Positions 9,599-20,670 of a stretch of 64,000 bases of DNA are shown here, piece after piece (positions within the stretch are counted from its first letter, which is position 1; every line of letters starts with the position of its first letter). Both the position numbers and the translations under genes were made by a program. The notes beneath the pieces were generated by a model, which had not been told where the DNA came from, did not search any database, and saw only the letters and a list, made by a program, of their open reading frames with translations. The DNA is from Erysipelotrichaceae bacterium OttesenSCG-928-M19 (GTDB lineage: Bacteria; Bacillota_I; Bacilli_A; JAJDGJ01), in NCBI GenBank assembly GCA_030265585.1, contig JAJDGJ010000002.1, positions 1 through 64,000 on the forward strand, in the 5' to 3' direction.

Positions 9599-10177
9599 CT
9601 ATTTTAAACGTTTCTCAATTATTTTTGAGATAATATAAACTATCACTAATAATATCAAAGCAATTAAAGCATTATAGGGCTTATCAATAAAGTCAATCAA
9701 TGATGAACCTATATATGATAATAAACCTATTGAAACAGCCTTAGAGACAATAACAGCATATAAAAACTCTCTTTTTCTCATCCTTGATAATGCACAAGCA
9801 TAATTAATTAATGAGGTAGGTAAAAATGGTAATGACATCATCACCATGATTGAACTTAACCCACGATATTCAATCCAATTCATAAAACGAATAATTCTCT
9901 TATGTTTCTTCAAAAAGTTTGAATCTTGGAATTTATCAGTGAAAAAAGTTCTAATCAACACAAAAACAATTAATGTCCCTGAAACTGAACCAATATAAGT
10001 AAATATAAATCCCATAAAGCCATAATTATTAATATTAATACCGGCGATTGCAATTAAAGGAAGCGATGGGAATATTGCTTCTAAAAGAGCCATTCCAATC
10101 GCTCCAATGATACCAAATTGGCCAAAGAACAGGACAATATTAGTAATAATTTCATGAATTTCTTTAATAGAATCCAT
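9599..10177 (-). CDS. TVP38/TMEM64 (VTT-domain) membrane protein
   Basis: LLEAIFPSLPLIAIAGININNYG...SLPFLPTSLINYACALSRM. Confidence 0.8.
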   Translation of the reverse strand: MDSIKEIHEIITNIVLFFGQFGIIGAIGMALLEAIFPSLPLIAIAGININNYGFMGFIFTYIGSVSGTLIVFVLIRTFFTDKFQDSNFLKKHKRIIRFMNWIEYRGLSSIMVMMSLPFLPTSLINYACALSRMRKREFLYAVIVSKAVSIGLLSYIGSSLIDFIDKPYNALIALILLVIVYIISKIIEKRLK

Positions 10178-10601
10178 CGATCATTGTCATCTCGTTTCTT
10201 TTTTGTTCTAATTCACAATATTTTTGGTATTGCATTCTTATTGTAAAAGTTGAAAATACAACTTCTAAAACTGATCTATCTTTAAATTTGATATAGCTTT
10301 GACCATCTAATTCATAACAAGTTAAATAATTACTAGCTTTTATCCATAAACAATCACTGTTAGCAGGTGAAGCTAAAGGAATCAAATAATCATTGAGGCT
10401 AGCAATATAAATTGGTACCTTCTTTGAACGAGGTAACATTTTTTTACTAGCAGCCATATTTCCTTTAAAGGTTGCTCCACATGATAAGCATAATCGCTCT
10501 AAATAGTAGTCTATCTTTTCATTTAACTCTCTCTTTTCTCCATTTTTATACAGATAAACTTTGTTGTTATCTGTATATATGACATTAAAATTCAATATCA
10601 C
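10164..10601 (-). CDS. ComK-like competence transcription factor family protein
   Basis: LERLCLSCGATFKGNMAASKKMLPRSKKVPIYIA...DCLWIKASNYLTCYELDGQSYIKFKDRSVLEV resembles the ComK family. Confidence 0.72.
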   Translation of the reverse strand: MILNFNVIYTDNNKVYLYKNGEKRELNEKIDYYLERLCLSCGATFKGNMAASKKMLPRSKKVPIYIASLNDYLIPLASPANSDCLWIKASNYLTCYELDGQSYIKFKDRSVLEVVFSTFTIRMQYQKYCELEQKRNEMTMIDGFY

Positions 10602-10639
10602 GATCTCCTTTTTAGTAATTTAACTAAGCAGTCGAAATA

Positions 10640-12343
10640 TTACGTAAATAATTCCTCTAATGTATCATTAATATATTTTTGCATTTCCTTGATTCGAGCT
10701 TTTACTGCTGCTTGAGAATCGCTAAGTGCTGAAATATAAAACTTTAATTTTGGTTCTGTACCGCTAGGTCTAATCGCTATCCAACCCTTATCTTTTAATA
10801 AAATTTTAACAGCATTTTCTTGCGGTAGCATTATTTTTATTTCCTCATCTTCGCGATAACGGATTTGTTTTTCATAGTCGTTAAACTCAATAATCTCTGA
10901 ACCAGCAATCTCTTCTAAATCTTCATTTCTAAAATATTTCATGATACTATCTATCTTTTCTTGTGCTGTTTTTGAATCCAAAATTATTGAAATTTGTTTA
11001 TTTTGATAATAACCAAATTCTTTATATATTTCGTCAAGAACATCAAGTAATTCCTTATTATATTTCTTATAGTAATTAATCATTTCAATAATAACAAGTG
11101 TCGTTGAAACAGCATCTTTATCACTTACATAGCTGTTAGTTAAGAAACCAAGACTCTCTTCATAGCCAAATTCAAACTGATATTCCTCAGTTTGAACAAA
11201 TTCATTAACTAGAGCACCAATATACTTGAAACCTGTTAATACTGAAATATTGAATAAGTTATACTTTCTTGCAATTTCTTTTCCTAAATCACTAGTAACA
11301 ATCGTATCAATTAAAAGTGAATTATCTTTTAGTAAGCCTTGTTTTTGACGACTGTCTAAAATATAGTTTAATAAAATTGCACCTAGTTCATTACCACTAA
11401 GTAATTTGAACTCATTATTTGTTTTACGGACACATAACCCAATACGATCTGCATCAGGATCAGTGGCAATTACATAATTAATTTTCAACTGATTAGCTTT
11501 TTCAATGCCTAATGTAAAAGCATTGAATTCTTCTGGATTTGGTGATGGACATGTTGTAAATTCTGAATCAGGAACCATTTGTTCATTAACACTAAAAACA
11601 TGAGTAAACCCTGCTCTCTCAATTGCTTTAGGAATGATTGCTGCTCCTGTCCCATTTAATGGTGTATAGACTATTGGTGTATCTCTAAAATCTAAGTCTT
11701 TATTTATTAAGCAATCAACTGCTTTTTCTATGAAGATACTATCATCTTCAAGAAAATAAATTAAATCCTCATTATTTTCAAAATTTTCAATATCTATTTC
11801 TAATTCATTTTTAATATCGCTAATATAAGAGGCTATTTTGGTCGTCTCATTAGGTAATATTTGACAACCGCCACTATCATATATTTTATAACCATTATAT
11901 TCTTTAGAGTTATGACTAGCAGTAATATTAATACCTGCACAACATTTCAATTCCTTTATCATAAATGATAATTGTGGTGTTGGCCTCATATCATTAAATA
12001 TATACACTTTAATTTGTTCGCGCGCAAATAGATTTGCGACTAAAGCTGCAAACTCCTGTGAGAATTTACGATTATCATAGGCTACAACTATTCCCCTTTC
12101 ATAAACAGTTGGATACTTATCTTTGAGATAAGATATAAAACCTAGGGTTGTTTTTGCAACTACATAATGATTCATGCGATTACTTCCTGGTCCTATCTTA
12201 GCTCTCAAGCCTGCTGTACCAAAATCCAGTTTTTTTGAAAAAGCTTCCTCAATCTCATTTTTATCCATTAAAAATAATTTTTCCTTAATATCTGGATTAA
12301 TTGTATAAGATTCAAGCCATTTCAAATATTCGTTATTTTTCAT
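10640..12343 (-). CDS. pgcA: phospho-sugar mutase (alpha-phosphoglucomutase)
   Basis: KLDFGTAGLRAKIGPGSNRMN, ITASHNSKEYNGYK, TDPDADRIGL, RPSGTEPKLKFY. Confidence 0.92.
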   Translation of the reverse strand: MKNNEYLKWLESYTINPDIKEKLFLMDKNEIEEAFSKKLDFGTAGLRAKIGPGSNRMNHYVVAKTTLGFISYLKDKYPTVYERGIVVAYDNRKFSQEFAALVANLFAREQIKVYIFNDMRPTPQLSFMIKELKCCAGINITASHNSKEYNGYKIYDSGGCQILPNETTKIASYISDIKNELEIDIENFENNEDLIYFLEDDSIFIEKAVDCLINKDLDFRDTPIVYTPLNGTGAAIIPKAIERAGFTHVFSVNEQMVPDSEFTTCPSPNPEEFNAFTLGIEKANQLKINYVIATDPDADRIGLCVRKTNNEFKLLSGNELGAILLNYILDSRQKQGLLKDNSLLIDTIVTSDLGKEIARKYNLFNISVLTGFKYIGALVNEFVQTEEYQFEFGYEESLGFLTNSYVSDKDAVSTTLVIIEMINYYKKYNKELLDVLDEIYKEFGYYQNKQISIILDSKTAQEKIDSIMKYFRNEDLEEIAGSEIIEFNDYEKQIRYREDEEIKIMLPQENAVKILLKDKGWIAIRPSGTEPKLKFYISALSDSQAAVKARIKEMQKYINDTLEELFT

Positions 12344-12445
12344 GATGTCACCCGTCCTTGTTTTCCATTATATCAAATAATAAAGTCATAATAAATGGAT
12401 TTTATTAAATAGTTCACATTTATAAGCAAAAAAGCGCGAAATAAA

Positions 12446-12468
12446 AGAGGTAGATATAGTATCTACCC
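12446..12468 (-). terminator. intrinsic terminator of the giant adhesin gene
   Basis: GGTAGATA...TATCTACC hairpin followed on minus strand by CTCTTTTATT. Confidence 0.65.
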
Positions 12469-12489
12469 CATATTTGATCAATTACTATT

Positions 12490-15400
12490 TTAAGCGTTTC
12501 TTCGATAATAGTAAATTGTTAGTGAAAAGGCAAAGACTAAACTAATACTTACCATAAGTAAATTAGAATTACCTGTATTAGGTACTGTACTAATAAGTGG
12601 TTCATATTTATTTACAAAAACTATTTTATCAAGATTAGTTTTAGCACCATTGTTTTCAATTGTAATATTTTTTTGTAAAGCTCTACCATCAAAGGTAATA
12701 TCTACTATTATAGTATATTTTGAGGTATCGTAAACAAATTCTTTATTATTACCAGCAACTTCGCTTAATGTATATGTATATGTTCCTAATTCTGTATAAG
12801 TTATTTCACCAAATTCAATGCCTCCTGCTTTAGCTTGCACAGTCTTAGTATTCCCATTGCTACCTTCTGGCATTGGAGCATTTTCACTTCCTACCATTGT
12901 GAATGTAAATGTACTATCAGGTGCATTATTACCAGTAACCTTCTTTTCTATTGGCGGATCGATAAGCAGTGGTGGATAATTATATGCTTCAACATTAACA
13001 GCTTCACTTGGATTAAATGGAATCGTTACTACATAAACACGATCTCCCTCGACAGGCATCATTAAGTAACCATCAGGAGCCGCAATTTCTTTAAAATAAT
13101 ATGTTCCTGGAATCAAATTCTCAATAGTAATCTTGCCCTCGGCATTTGATTTCAAATCATTATACATAACTTCATCTTTTTCATTATAGAATTCGAACTC
13201 CGCATTTTCTAAGCTATTATCGCTCTCATCAAGTTTAGTTAAAATAGCAGTTCCTCTAATAATTGGATTGATTGCTGAAACACTTACTTCCTCACTTGGA
13301 TTATGAATAATAGTAAACTCGATATTATTTGCTTCCTTACTATACCCTGTTGGTGCCTTTGTTTCAATAAAGTAATAGTCATCAGGAACCAAATCAGCAA
13401 CATTTATTTTACCACTAGTATTTGTTACATAAGAACCTATTTTAGCGCCCTCATCATTAAACAAATCGAACTCTGCATCTTGTAGAGTATTACCTAAATC
13501 ATCACTCTTAGTAAGTTCAACACTTCCTTTAATGATTTCATTAACTGCAGATACACTCACAGTTTCAGTTGGATTATGAGCGATTGTAAACTCAATATTA
13601 CTTGAATCTTGAATATACCCTGTTGGTGCACTAGTCTCTACAAAATAATAATCATCTGGAATTAGATTATTAACAGTAATCAAGCCACTACTATTAGTTT
13701 CATAAGAACCTATTTTAGTGCCCTCATCATTAAACAAATCAAACTCTGCATCTTGTAGAGTATTGCCTAAATCATCACTTTTAGTAAGTTCAACACTTCC
13801 TTTAATGATTTCATTAACTGCAGATACACTAACTGTTTCTGTTGGATTGTGAGCAATTGTAAACTCGATATTACTTGAATCTTGAATATAACCTGTTGGT
13901 GCACTAGTTTCTACAAAATAATAGTTATCTGGAATTAGATTATCAACAGTAATTTGTCCGTTACTATTAGTTTCATAAGAACCAATTTTAGTGCCTTCAT
14001 CATTAAACAAATCAAACTCTGCATCCTGTAAGGTATTATCTAAATCATCACTTTTAGTAAGCTCAACACTTCCTTTAATGATTGGATTAATTGCTTCTAA
14101 TTTCACTGTTTCAGCTTGATTTGCTGTTATCGTAAATGTCAATGGAGCAGTAATAGCTGTATAACCAGTAGGAGCTGCAACCTCAGTAAAGCTATAGCTA
14201 CCTGGATTTAAATTAGTTATTTCAATTTTACCACTAGTGTTTGTTGAATATGTTGTTTCAATTCCTAGTGGATCAGTTAATTTGAAGTCCACTTCTTTTA
14301 AAGTATTACCTAAATCATCTTTTTTAACTAATTCAACTGCACCACCAATAACCTTATTATCAATTTCAAAAATACCATTTAAAATACCATCAGTTGTTGT
14401 TTCTGAATAAGAGTTTGTAATTTCAAATAAACTATAATTAATATTACTATTACTCTCATTTACTAGATATGTTATTTTATTACCCTCATTATCATATTGA
14501 TTTACAACCCCAAAATCTGCAGTTAGATTTGTTAATGAAATCGTTGAACTCTTTATCTTTAAATCATTAATACTTAATGCTGATTCATCTACATCATCTG
14601 TATCTGGGTTATCAACTGGAGTAAGTTCTCCTGTTGCACTATTAACTAAAACAGTTTTACTATTATATAAATCAACTGTAATATTACCTGTGACAATATT
14701 GCCCAGTAAAGTATTAATATCTCCAGCTGAAATAGTAGTACCACTAGCATCTAACCATGTTTTCTCGGCTTTAAGCTTAACTGGACTCCAAGTATTAGTT
14801 ACTTCAAAAGTATAAATTGTTTGATCACTGACAACTTCACTAGTTACTTGAATATCTTTAGTAAAGTTTGGATTATTTGCTTCAGTAAGTGTATATGTTA
14901 ATGATGGATCTAATTCTTCTATCGTTTTTGTTCCTGAATAACCAATTGATGTATTTTCAGTAATTGGTAATGAGAATGTATCTTCATATTTTTGTGTTCC
15001 ATTACTATCTTTTCCAATTAATGTAAAATCAAATGTTTTATTATTATTAACTGATTCAAAATATGCTCGGGAATTATTATCTGTTAAACCATTTAAATCA
15101 ACACTTTTATTAATTATCACTTTTGAATCTGGCACTTCTGCGGCTACACTGACACTTACTGATTCAGGTCTAACAACAATATTATTAGCTACGTTACCAA
15201 AATGATATTTATAGCCAAATGTATTATTAGCAACACTATCTGATATATTATAATCTTCTGTTTTCTCACCTAAATGAGCGTCGAATGAAGCCTCAATTTT
15301 CCCCATATTACTAATAATTACATCAGGATCTGTAATTGTAACTCTAATAGCAGTTGCTTTATTAAAATCCTTACCAGCAGCTGATGCACTAGTTTCAGTA

Positions 15401-18400
15401 AACCATCTTCCTGACTGACTTACACCATCAGTATCTTGTTCTGTGAATACATCATCACATCCCCCAAAGAAATATTCAACTAAATATTGGCCTTCATCTA
15501 GAGCTACAATTGCTGAGTCAGCTGATTCTTTGTATTTAACCTCAAAGTTTCCATCACCTTGTAATCTTACTGCAGCTTCAGAGTTTCTTTTTGCAGTAGG
15601 TTTATTTGCTGTAATATCACCTATAGTTGGCAATCTATCAATCAACACTACCTTTGAACCAACAGCATCTTTTTTATAACCCTCTACTCCTAAAGTATAT
15701 CTAAAAATATTTGTGCGTGATTCAAGGTTTAAAAGACGATCTTCAGGCTGTTCAACAGTAGGTTTAGTTATTGTATTTTCAGCATTTGAAACTGTTTTAT
15801 ATGATGATATTCCGTATGTTCCATAAACATCAGTACTTATACTATCTTTAACATAATGTGATTTACCTTTTAAATCATCAATATACTCACTAATATCACT
15901 AAATAAGTGTTGGTATCCTTTCCAAGCTGTTGTATATAAATTATTAGCACTTGCAGTTACAACATTGCCATAGAAGTCTTGGTTACTTTGTTGTAAAGGT
16001 ACAAAATAAACTTCTGGACTATATGATGTAAATCTATATTGTTCAGTTGTCGCTAAAACAGTAAAGGCTGCATATGACCCCTTATTATATGTTGCATTAA
16101 CTGTCCAAATTAATGTTTGTTGTCCATCTTCACTAGTTTTTACAATTGGATCAGATAACCAACTAGGTTTATTTTTATTATAGACTGTCGATGTATCTGT
16201 ATTTGTAGTATTAGCTGGTGTTGATCTTATATATTGTCTATCTGGATTATCTACATCAAAAGCAACACCTGAAGGTAATACCAAAACAATTTGTGATCCT
16301 GGTAGAATACTTGTCGTTGCATTAGTTCCATTTCCAATTTTAATTGTATATGCAATATCCTCTCCTGGATTAATTGGTGTCAAATTTTTTATATAATCAG
16401 ATACTGATATTGTTCCTGAATCATCTTTAACAATTTGTGTCGAAATATCTACTCCTGGTGCTAATGAATTATCAGTATAAGTTACATTAACACTTGCATA
16501 ATATCTTCTTGTCGTATTAACATCATTATCCCAGTTTCCTGATGGATCAAGTGGATCATCATCTGTACTTGAACTGCCACCATCTTTAAGATTTAAATTT
16601 ACGTTGTTTTTTGTATAGAAACCAAAAGCATTTCCTGTTCCTGTTATTGAATTAGTTTGCGTTTCTATCATCTCAGCATTTGCTGCTTCTTTATCAACAA
16701 TTGTTGAATAAGTAAGTTCAATTGAACTATTTGCCGGAATAACGATATCTCCATTATAAATTAAACGTTCGCGATCCTCTAAATCTGGTTTAACAAATTT
16801 ATCAAATGATAACTTATTTTCATCAATGTTATCTGTTCCTATTTTAAGCGTTCCTTCTTTATAATTCTCATAATAAGGTAAAATATCTACAAATCGTGAA
16901 ATGGTATAATCTGCAGCACCAGTATTTTTAATTACTATTTTATAACTACGTCCTTCTGTAGCCCCATCAATATTAAAAGCAGTATTACCACTTGTCACAG
17001 TCTTAACTACACTTCCATAGAAGAAATTGTCATTAATTAATTTTATTTCACTTGTTTGTTCAATACTAGCTTTTGTTGATTCACGACCATCTTCATCAGC
17101 TGTTGTATCATCAGTTATTGTCCCATTTTTATATAATAGTTCACTATCATTATTATTAGTAAATACCTTAACTGTATTAATTTGCGGTAATGTTGTATTT
17201 GCTTCTGCAATATTTGAAGTATCAGCTACTAAATCATATTCGAATTCATACATAAATGTTTCTACTTTTTGAAATTCAGTACCTACATAATTACCAGCTG
17301 TTAATTGTAAAGGTTTATTCCAAACAACTTTAAGAGTATCATTTTTCCCATCGTCATTTGTATCAACATAGGTTAAAGTATAATTTTTAGCATCTGCACT
17401 CAAATCTAAAGGTATCTTTGTTTCTGTACCATCTGTATAGTCACTAGGATTATCATCAACATTACCAGATGTATCATATTCAACCTTATAGTAATTTATT
17501 TTAAATGAGCCATCAACATATGTCATATTGCTTGGCAATTTATCCATTATTGCTTCAAAAGAAATATGACGATTAGCCTTAATATGATCATTTGACATTG
17601 AAACAGTATAAGTAACTACATCACCATTCTCAACTCTTGTTGTTGAATGATTATTAGACACAGCTGTAGCCGCTTTAGTCAAATCTACCATTCCTTGAAT
17701 ATTTTCATTGGCATTAATATGCCATGTGTCACTACAAATACCCTTTGCCAGATTATTATATGTTAATAAACACTCATTAATAATTTCATTTTCTTTTGTA
17801 TCATATTCCATATCATCTGTTGGTGAAACGTTTTGGGCAACTTGTAATGTATAAACAAAGACGACAGTTTCTCCTACTTTAATTGTATTACCTGCACCTA
17901 TATTAATTGAAAATGTTTTATCATTTGGATTAGGATCAGTAATTGTTACTAATTCTGGATTAAAATTAGTAGCATTAGTTGCTATTGTTGCCGCTCCTTG
18001 AAGTCCCTTAACTGAAATACTCTCACCAGGTTTTAAAGCCGCTAAATTGTATGGATTATTTAAATTTAATAGTTTTGTATAATTTGAATTAATTCCCGCA
18101 TCAGCATCATAGCGCAATAATTCATCATCGAAAGTATCCGTTATTACAACATCATCAACCCAATCTTCTTGAGAACCATTTGTTACTTTCAATGTATATA
18201 AGATAACATCACCACCATATGGAGCACTGTTCCACGGACTTTTTACATCTGTTGGAACACTAGCATTACTATGATACTTGATTACATCTGTTTCAAGATC
18301 CTTACCAATAGGACCCCAGTAAAACAATCCTTCACCATTTTTCATGCCATCTAAATATGAGTTAAATTCATTACCAATTGTCGTTTGTCTAGTATAACCT

Positions 18401-20670
18401 TCTTTTACAGCCATCGTATATGTTAGATAATAAGTATGACCTTCAGGAATGACAATATCTTGTTTAAACTTTATATTAATTATCCCATTATTAACAACGA
18501 TAGTTGGCTCTCCACCTGGAAAACTTATTGGGCTACTACTTCCAGTTCTAGGATCAGTACTCCATAATTTTAAATTCAATGCATTACTATTATTTAATAG
18601 TTTTGAATCGATTTGTGTTGTTCCATCTACTGTTGTTGTCGTTCCATTATATAATTCTAAATAATCACTAGTGTAGTGATCAAGAATTTGATCAACTCTT
18701 AAAGATGCACCTTGATGACTATCAAGATTAAGAATAAATTCAATAACATCTCCTGGTTTTGGTGTGCTTTTTTCAGTAGTACCTCCTAAATTAATCCCTG
18801 ATTTATCAGATTCATATAAACCTGCTTGATTAAATGGTTTCAATTTATAAGTAAAATCAACCTCAGATTTTGACTTCTTTTCTGTATCTCCATTAGTATA
18901 GGTTAAATTAGCATTATTCTTAACTATTACACCATCTTTGGATAAATCATTTTGATCCACCACTTGATAACTAATATAATGTCCACGATTAATTGTTAAG
19001 CCAGTTGCTAAAGTGTTAGTGATTGTTATTTTACTAACATTAGCACCATTTGCTATATCGATAGTTGTTCCATTATTTAAATTTGTTCGATTAATTGTTG
19101 CAGTACCATCACTATATTCAACAACAACATTCCATTTACCATGAACTCCTGAAATATTTGCCGTGTATATTTTTGTAGGAATAATCTTTGCTGGATCATA
19201 GTCAACCCCAGCCACTTCAGTATATTGTAAATTAACTGCTGTTGTATTCTTATTTTGAATTTGTTCTGCACCAACTTCATAAACAACTGTATCACCTGGA
19301 TATGCAGAATATGGTGCGACCATATCATTTGTTGATTTACCTGCAATAGAAACTATTTTTTTCTCCGTATCTTTATAAGATGCTACAGGATCTTCTTGGG
19401 CTATTACGCGATAAGTAAAATTCATTGCTGGCATAGCTGCTTGTCCAACATCTTTCTTGCCATTAGCATTCAAAACAGTCTCAGCATCTAATTTAACAGC
19501 TGGTTCTACTTCATGATTGCTTGCTACTTGAGTTATACTAAAAGTTTTATTGCTTCCACCCTCCATAGCTGCTAATGAAGCACATGTACCATCAATTTGA
19601 GCACCAGTTATTTTAAATGCAAAAGTTGGAGCTGCTAATTGGGCTGCAGTATTTGAATTAGAAATTGTTTTCTCTATTGAAAATCCAGTAACTTTACCTT
19701 GAGCATTCTTTATTAATTTTACAACACCAGGATCTAAGGCATTACCACTTGAATCAGTAAACATTGACTCATCTATTTTTATTAAAGGGCATGTTTCATC
19801 AATACTATCCATCGGTAATTGATAAGTATTTCTAAATGTAAAAGATTTAGCATAACTAGTTCCAAATACAGCAGAATCACTACTATAATTTGGTGTGGCA
19901 GGATTTGGTGTAGCTTTAACTGTAAAAGCTAGAGGTGTTGCTAGTGTAGCAACACTTGGTGCTTCTAATTCTGTTCTTGAAGCACTTTGACCACCGCCAG
20001 TTACTGCTAATGTCGCATTATTCCAATTTAATTTCTCTGTATTAGCCACAAAGCTACTAGCTGAATCACCAGAAATATTCTTGTTATTACTTAAGTTAAA
20101 GACAGCTGCCTTAAAAGGAAAAGTTGTTCCATCAGGCGTGATACCATTTTCAAATGGCGTTACAAAAAAAGTTAATGTATCTCCTGCCGAAATTGATAAG
20201 TCAGCCTCACTAATCATCCAATAGTAGCGATTGCTTGCTCCATCAGCTGGCACTGCGTTTGGATCAGTTGCCGTTCCCTCGACAAGGCTCCAATTGCTAT
20301 TTGCCATTCTCGAAACACTACCCTCAAAATCACCAGGAATGGTAATTCTGATTGCAAACTTACCTTTTTCTATTTTATCTGGACCATTTGGATCACTTGG
20401 CGAAATACTATACATTACAAAAAAGGCAGATTGCTCACCACTTTCAATTGTATATGGAGCGCCATTAGAATTGTCAGCAAGATTTCCGGAAATGACCTGG
20501 AAACTTGTCCCATCAGACATTTGCCATTCTGTTGCATAACTATCTGCTGCATCAACTTTACTTGATGAAGCTAATCCAAGCCACAATGAAAAAACTAAGA
20601 TGCAAATAAACAGCGTAGTCCTTAAAATAAAATTACTAAATTTTCCCATTTTTACGACCTCTATTTTCAT
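12490..20670 (-). CDS. giant (2726 aa) LPXTG-like cell-wall-anchored surface protein with DUF11-like, SpaA-like and FctA/Spy0128-like domains
   Basis: Signal peptide, many 'GDVVTYTVSM/GDVILYTLKVTNGS' DUF11-type modules, SpaA modules (VELTKSDDLGNTLQDAEFDL...YYFVETSAPTGY), FctA-like module, C-terminal VPNTG + TM + RRNA tail. Confidence 0.93.
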   Translation of the reverse strand: MKIEVVKMGKFSNFILRTTLFICILVFSLWLGLASSSKVDAADSYATEWQMSDGTSFQVISGNLADNSNGAPYTIESGEQSAFFVMYSISPSDPNGPDKIEKGKFAIRITIPGDFEGSVSRMANSNWSLVEGTATDPNAVPADGASNRYYWMISEADLSISAGDTLTFFVTPFENGITPDGTTFPFKAAVFNLSNNKNISGDSASSFVANTEKLNWNNATLAVTGGGQSASRTELEAPSVATLATPLAFTVKATPNPATPNYSSDSAVFGTSYAKSFTFRNTYQLPMDSIDETCPLIKIDESMFTDSSGNALDPGVVKLIKNAQGKVTGFSIEKTISNSNTAAQLAAPTFAFKITGAQIDGTCASLAAMEGGSNKTFSITQVASNHEVEPAVKLDAETVLNANGKKDVGQAAMPAMNFTYRVIAQEDPVASYKDTEKKIVSIAGKSTNDMVAPYSAYPGDTVVYEVGAEQIQNKNTTAVNLQYTEVAGVDYDPAKIIPTKIYTANISGVHGKWNVVVEYSDGTATINRTNLNNGTTIDIANGANVSKITITNTLATGLTINRGHYISYQVVDQNDLSKDGVIVKNNANLTYTNGDTEKKSKSEVDFTYKLKPFNQAGLYESDKSGINLGGTTEKSTPKPGDVIEFILNLDSHQGASLRVDQILDHYTSDYLELYNGTTTTVDGTTQIDSKLLNNSNALNLKLWSTDPRTGSSSPISFPGGEPTIVVNNGIINIKFKQDIVIPEGHTYYLTYTMAVKEGYTRQTTIGNEFNSYLDGMKNGEGLFYWGPIGKDLETDVIKYHSNASVPTDVKSPWNSAPYGGDVILYTLKVTNGSQEDWVDDVVITDTFDDELLRYDADAGINSNYTKLLNLNNPYNLAALKPGESISVKGLQGAATIATNATNFNPELVTITDPNPNDKTFSINIGAGNTIKVGETVVFVYTLQVAQNVSPTDDMEYDTKENEIINECLLTYNNLAKGICSDTWHINANENIQGMVDLTKAATAVSNNHSTTRVENGDVVTYTVSMSNDHIKANRHISFEAIMDKLPSNMTYVDGSFKINYYKVEYDTSGNVDDNPSDYTDGTETKIPLDLSADAKNYTLTYVDTNDDGKNDTLKVVWNKPLQLTAGNYVGTEFQKVETFMYEFEYDLVADTSNIAEANTTLPQINTVKVFTNNNDSELLYKNGTITDDTTADEDGRESTKASIEQTSEIKLINDNFFYGSVVKTVTSGNTAFNIDGATEGRSYKIVIKNTGAADYTISRFVDILPYYENYKEGTLKIGTDNIDENKLSFDKFVKPDLEDRERLIYNGDIVIPANSSIELTYSTIVDKEAANAEMIETQTNSITGTGNAFGFYTKNNVNLNLKDGGSSSTDDDPLDPSGNWDNDVNTTRRYYASVNVTYTDNSLAPGVDISTQIVKDDSGTISVSDYIKNLTPINPGEDIAYTIKIGNGTNATTSILPGSQIVLVLPSGVAFDVDNPDRQYIRSTPANTTNTDTSTVYNKNKPSWLSDPIVKTSEDGQQTLIWTVNATYNKGSYAAFTVLATTEQYRFTSYSPEVYFVPLQQSNQDFYGNVVTASANNLYTTAWKGYQHLFSDISEYIDDLKGKSHYVKDSISTDVYGTYGISSYKTVSNAENTITKPTVEQPEDRLLNLESRTNIFRYTLGVEGYKKDAVGSKVVLIDRLPTIGDITANKPTAKRNSEAAVRLQGDGNFEVKYKESADSAIVALDEGQYLVEYFFGGCDDVFTEQDTDGVSQSGRWFTETSASAAGKDFNKATAIRVTITDPDVIISNMGKIEASFDAHLGEKTEDYNISDSVANNTFGYKYHFGNVANNIVVRPESVSVSVAAEVPDSKVIINKSVDLNGLTDNNSRAYFESVNNNKTFDFTLIGKDSNGTQKYEDTFSLPITENTSIGYSGTKTIEELDPSLTYTLTEANNPNFTKDIQVTSEVVSDQTIYTFEVTNTWSPVKLKAEKTWLDASGTTISAGDINTLLGNIVTGNITVDLYNSKTVLVNSATGELTPVDNPDTDDVDESALSINDLKIKSSTISLTNLTADFGVVNQYDNEGNKITYLVNESNSNINYSLFEITNSYSETTTDGILNGIFEIDNKVIGGAVELVKKDDLGNTLKEVDFKLTDPLGIETTYSTNTSGKIEITNLNPGSYSFTEVAAPTGYTAITAPLTFTITANQAETVKLEAINPIIKGSVELTKSDDLDNTLQDAEFDLFNDEGTKIGSYETNSNGQITVDNLIPDNYYFVETSAPTGYIQDSSNIEFTIAHNPTETVSVSAVNEIIKGSVELTKSDDLGNTLQDAEFDLFNDEGTKIGSYETNSSGLITVNNLIPDDYYFVETSAPTGYIQDSSNIEFTIAHNPTETVSVSAVNEIIKGSVELTKSDDLGNTLQDAEFDLFNDEGAKIGSYVTNTSGKINVADLVPDDYYFIETKAPTGYSKEANNIEFTIIHNPSEEVSVSAINPIIRGTAILTKLDESDNSLENAEFEFYNEKDEVMYNDLKSNAEGKITIENLIPGTYYFKEIAAPDGYLMMPVEGDRVYVVTIPFNPSEAVNVEAYNYPPLLIDPPIEKKVTGNNAPDSTFTFTMVGSENAPMPEGSNGNTKTVQAKAGGIEFGEITYTELGTYTYTLSEVAGNNKEFVYDTSKYTIIVDITFDGRALQKNITIENNGAKTNLDKIVFVNKYEPLISTVPNTGNSNLLMVSISLVFAFSLTIYYYRRNA
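12978..14343 (-). repeat. five tandem SpaA-type modules, 273-bp (91-aa) register; central copies near-identical
   Basis: Equivalent positions at 14343, 14070, 13797, 13524 and 13251 are exactly 273 bp apart. Confidence 0.85.

Noticed and set aside
12978-14343. CRISPR-like periodic repeats
   Set aside because: The 273-bp period encodes in-frame SpaA protein modules; no short repeat/spacer pattern exists in the window.
12835-20539. Several plus-strand ORFs (e.g. 12835-13065, 15443-15679, 18449-18664, 20231-20539) and minus ORF 19077-19346
   Set aside because: Shadow frames of the giant adhesin gene with biased, repetitive composition and no domain signal.
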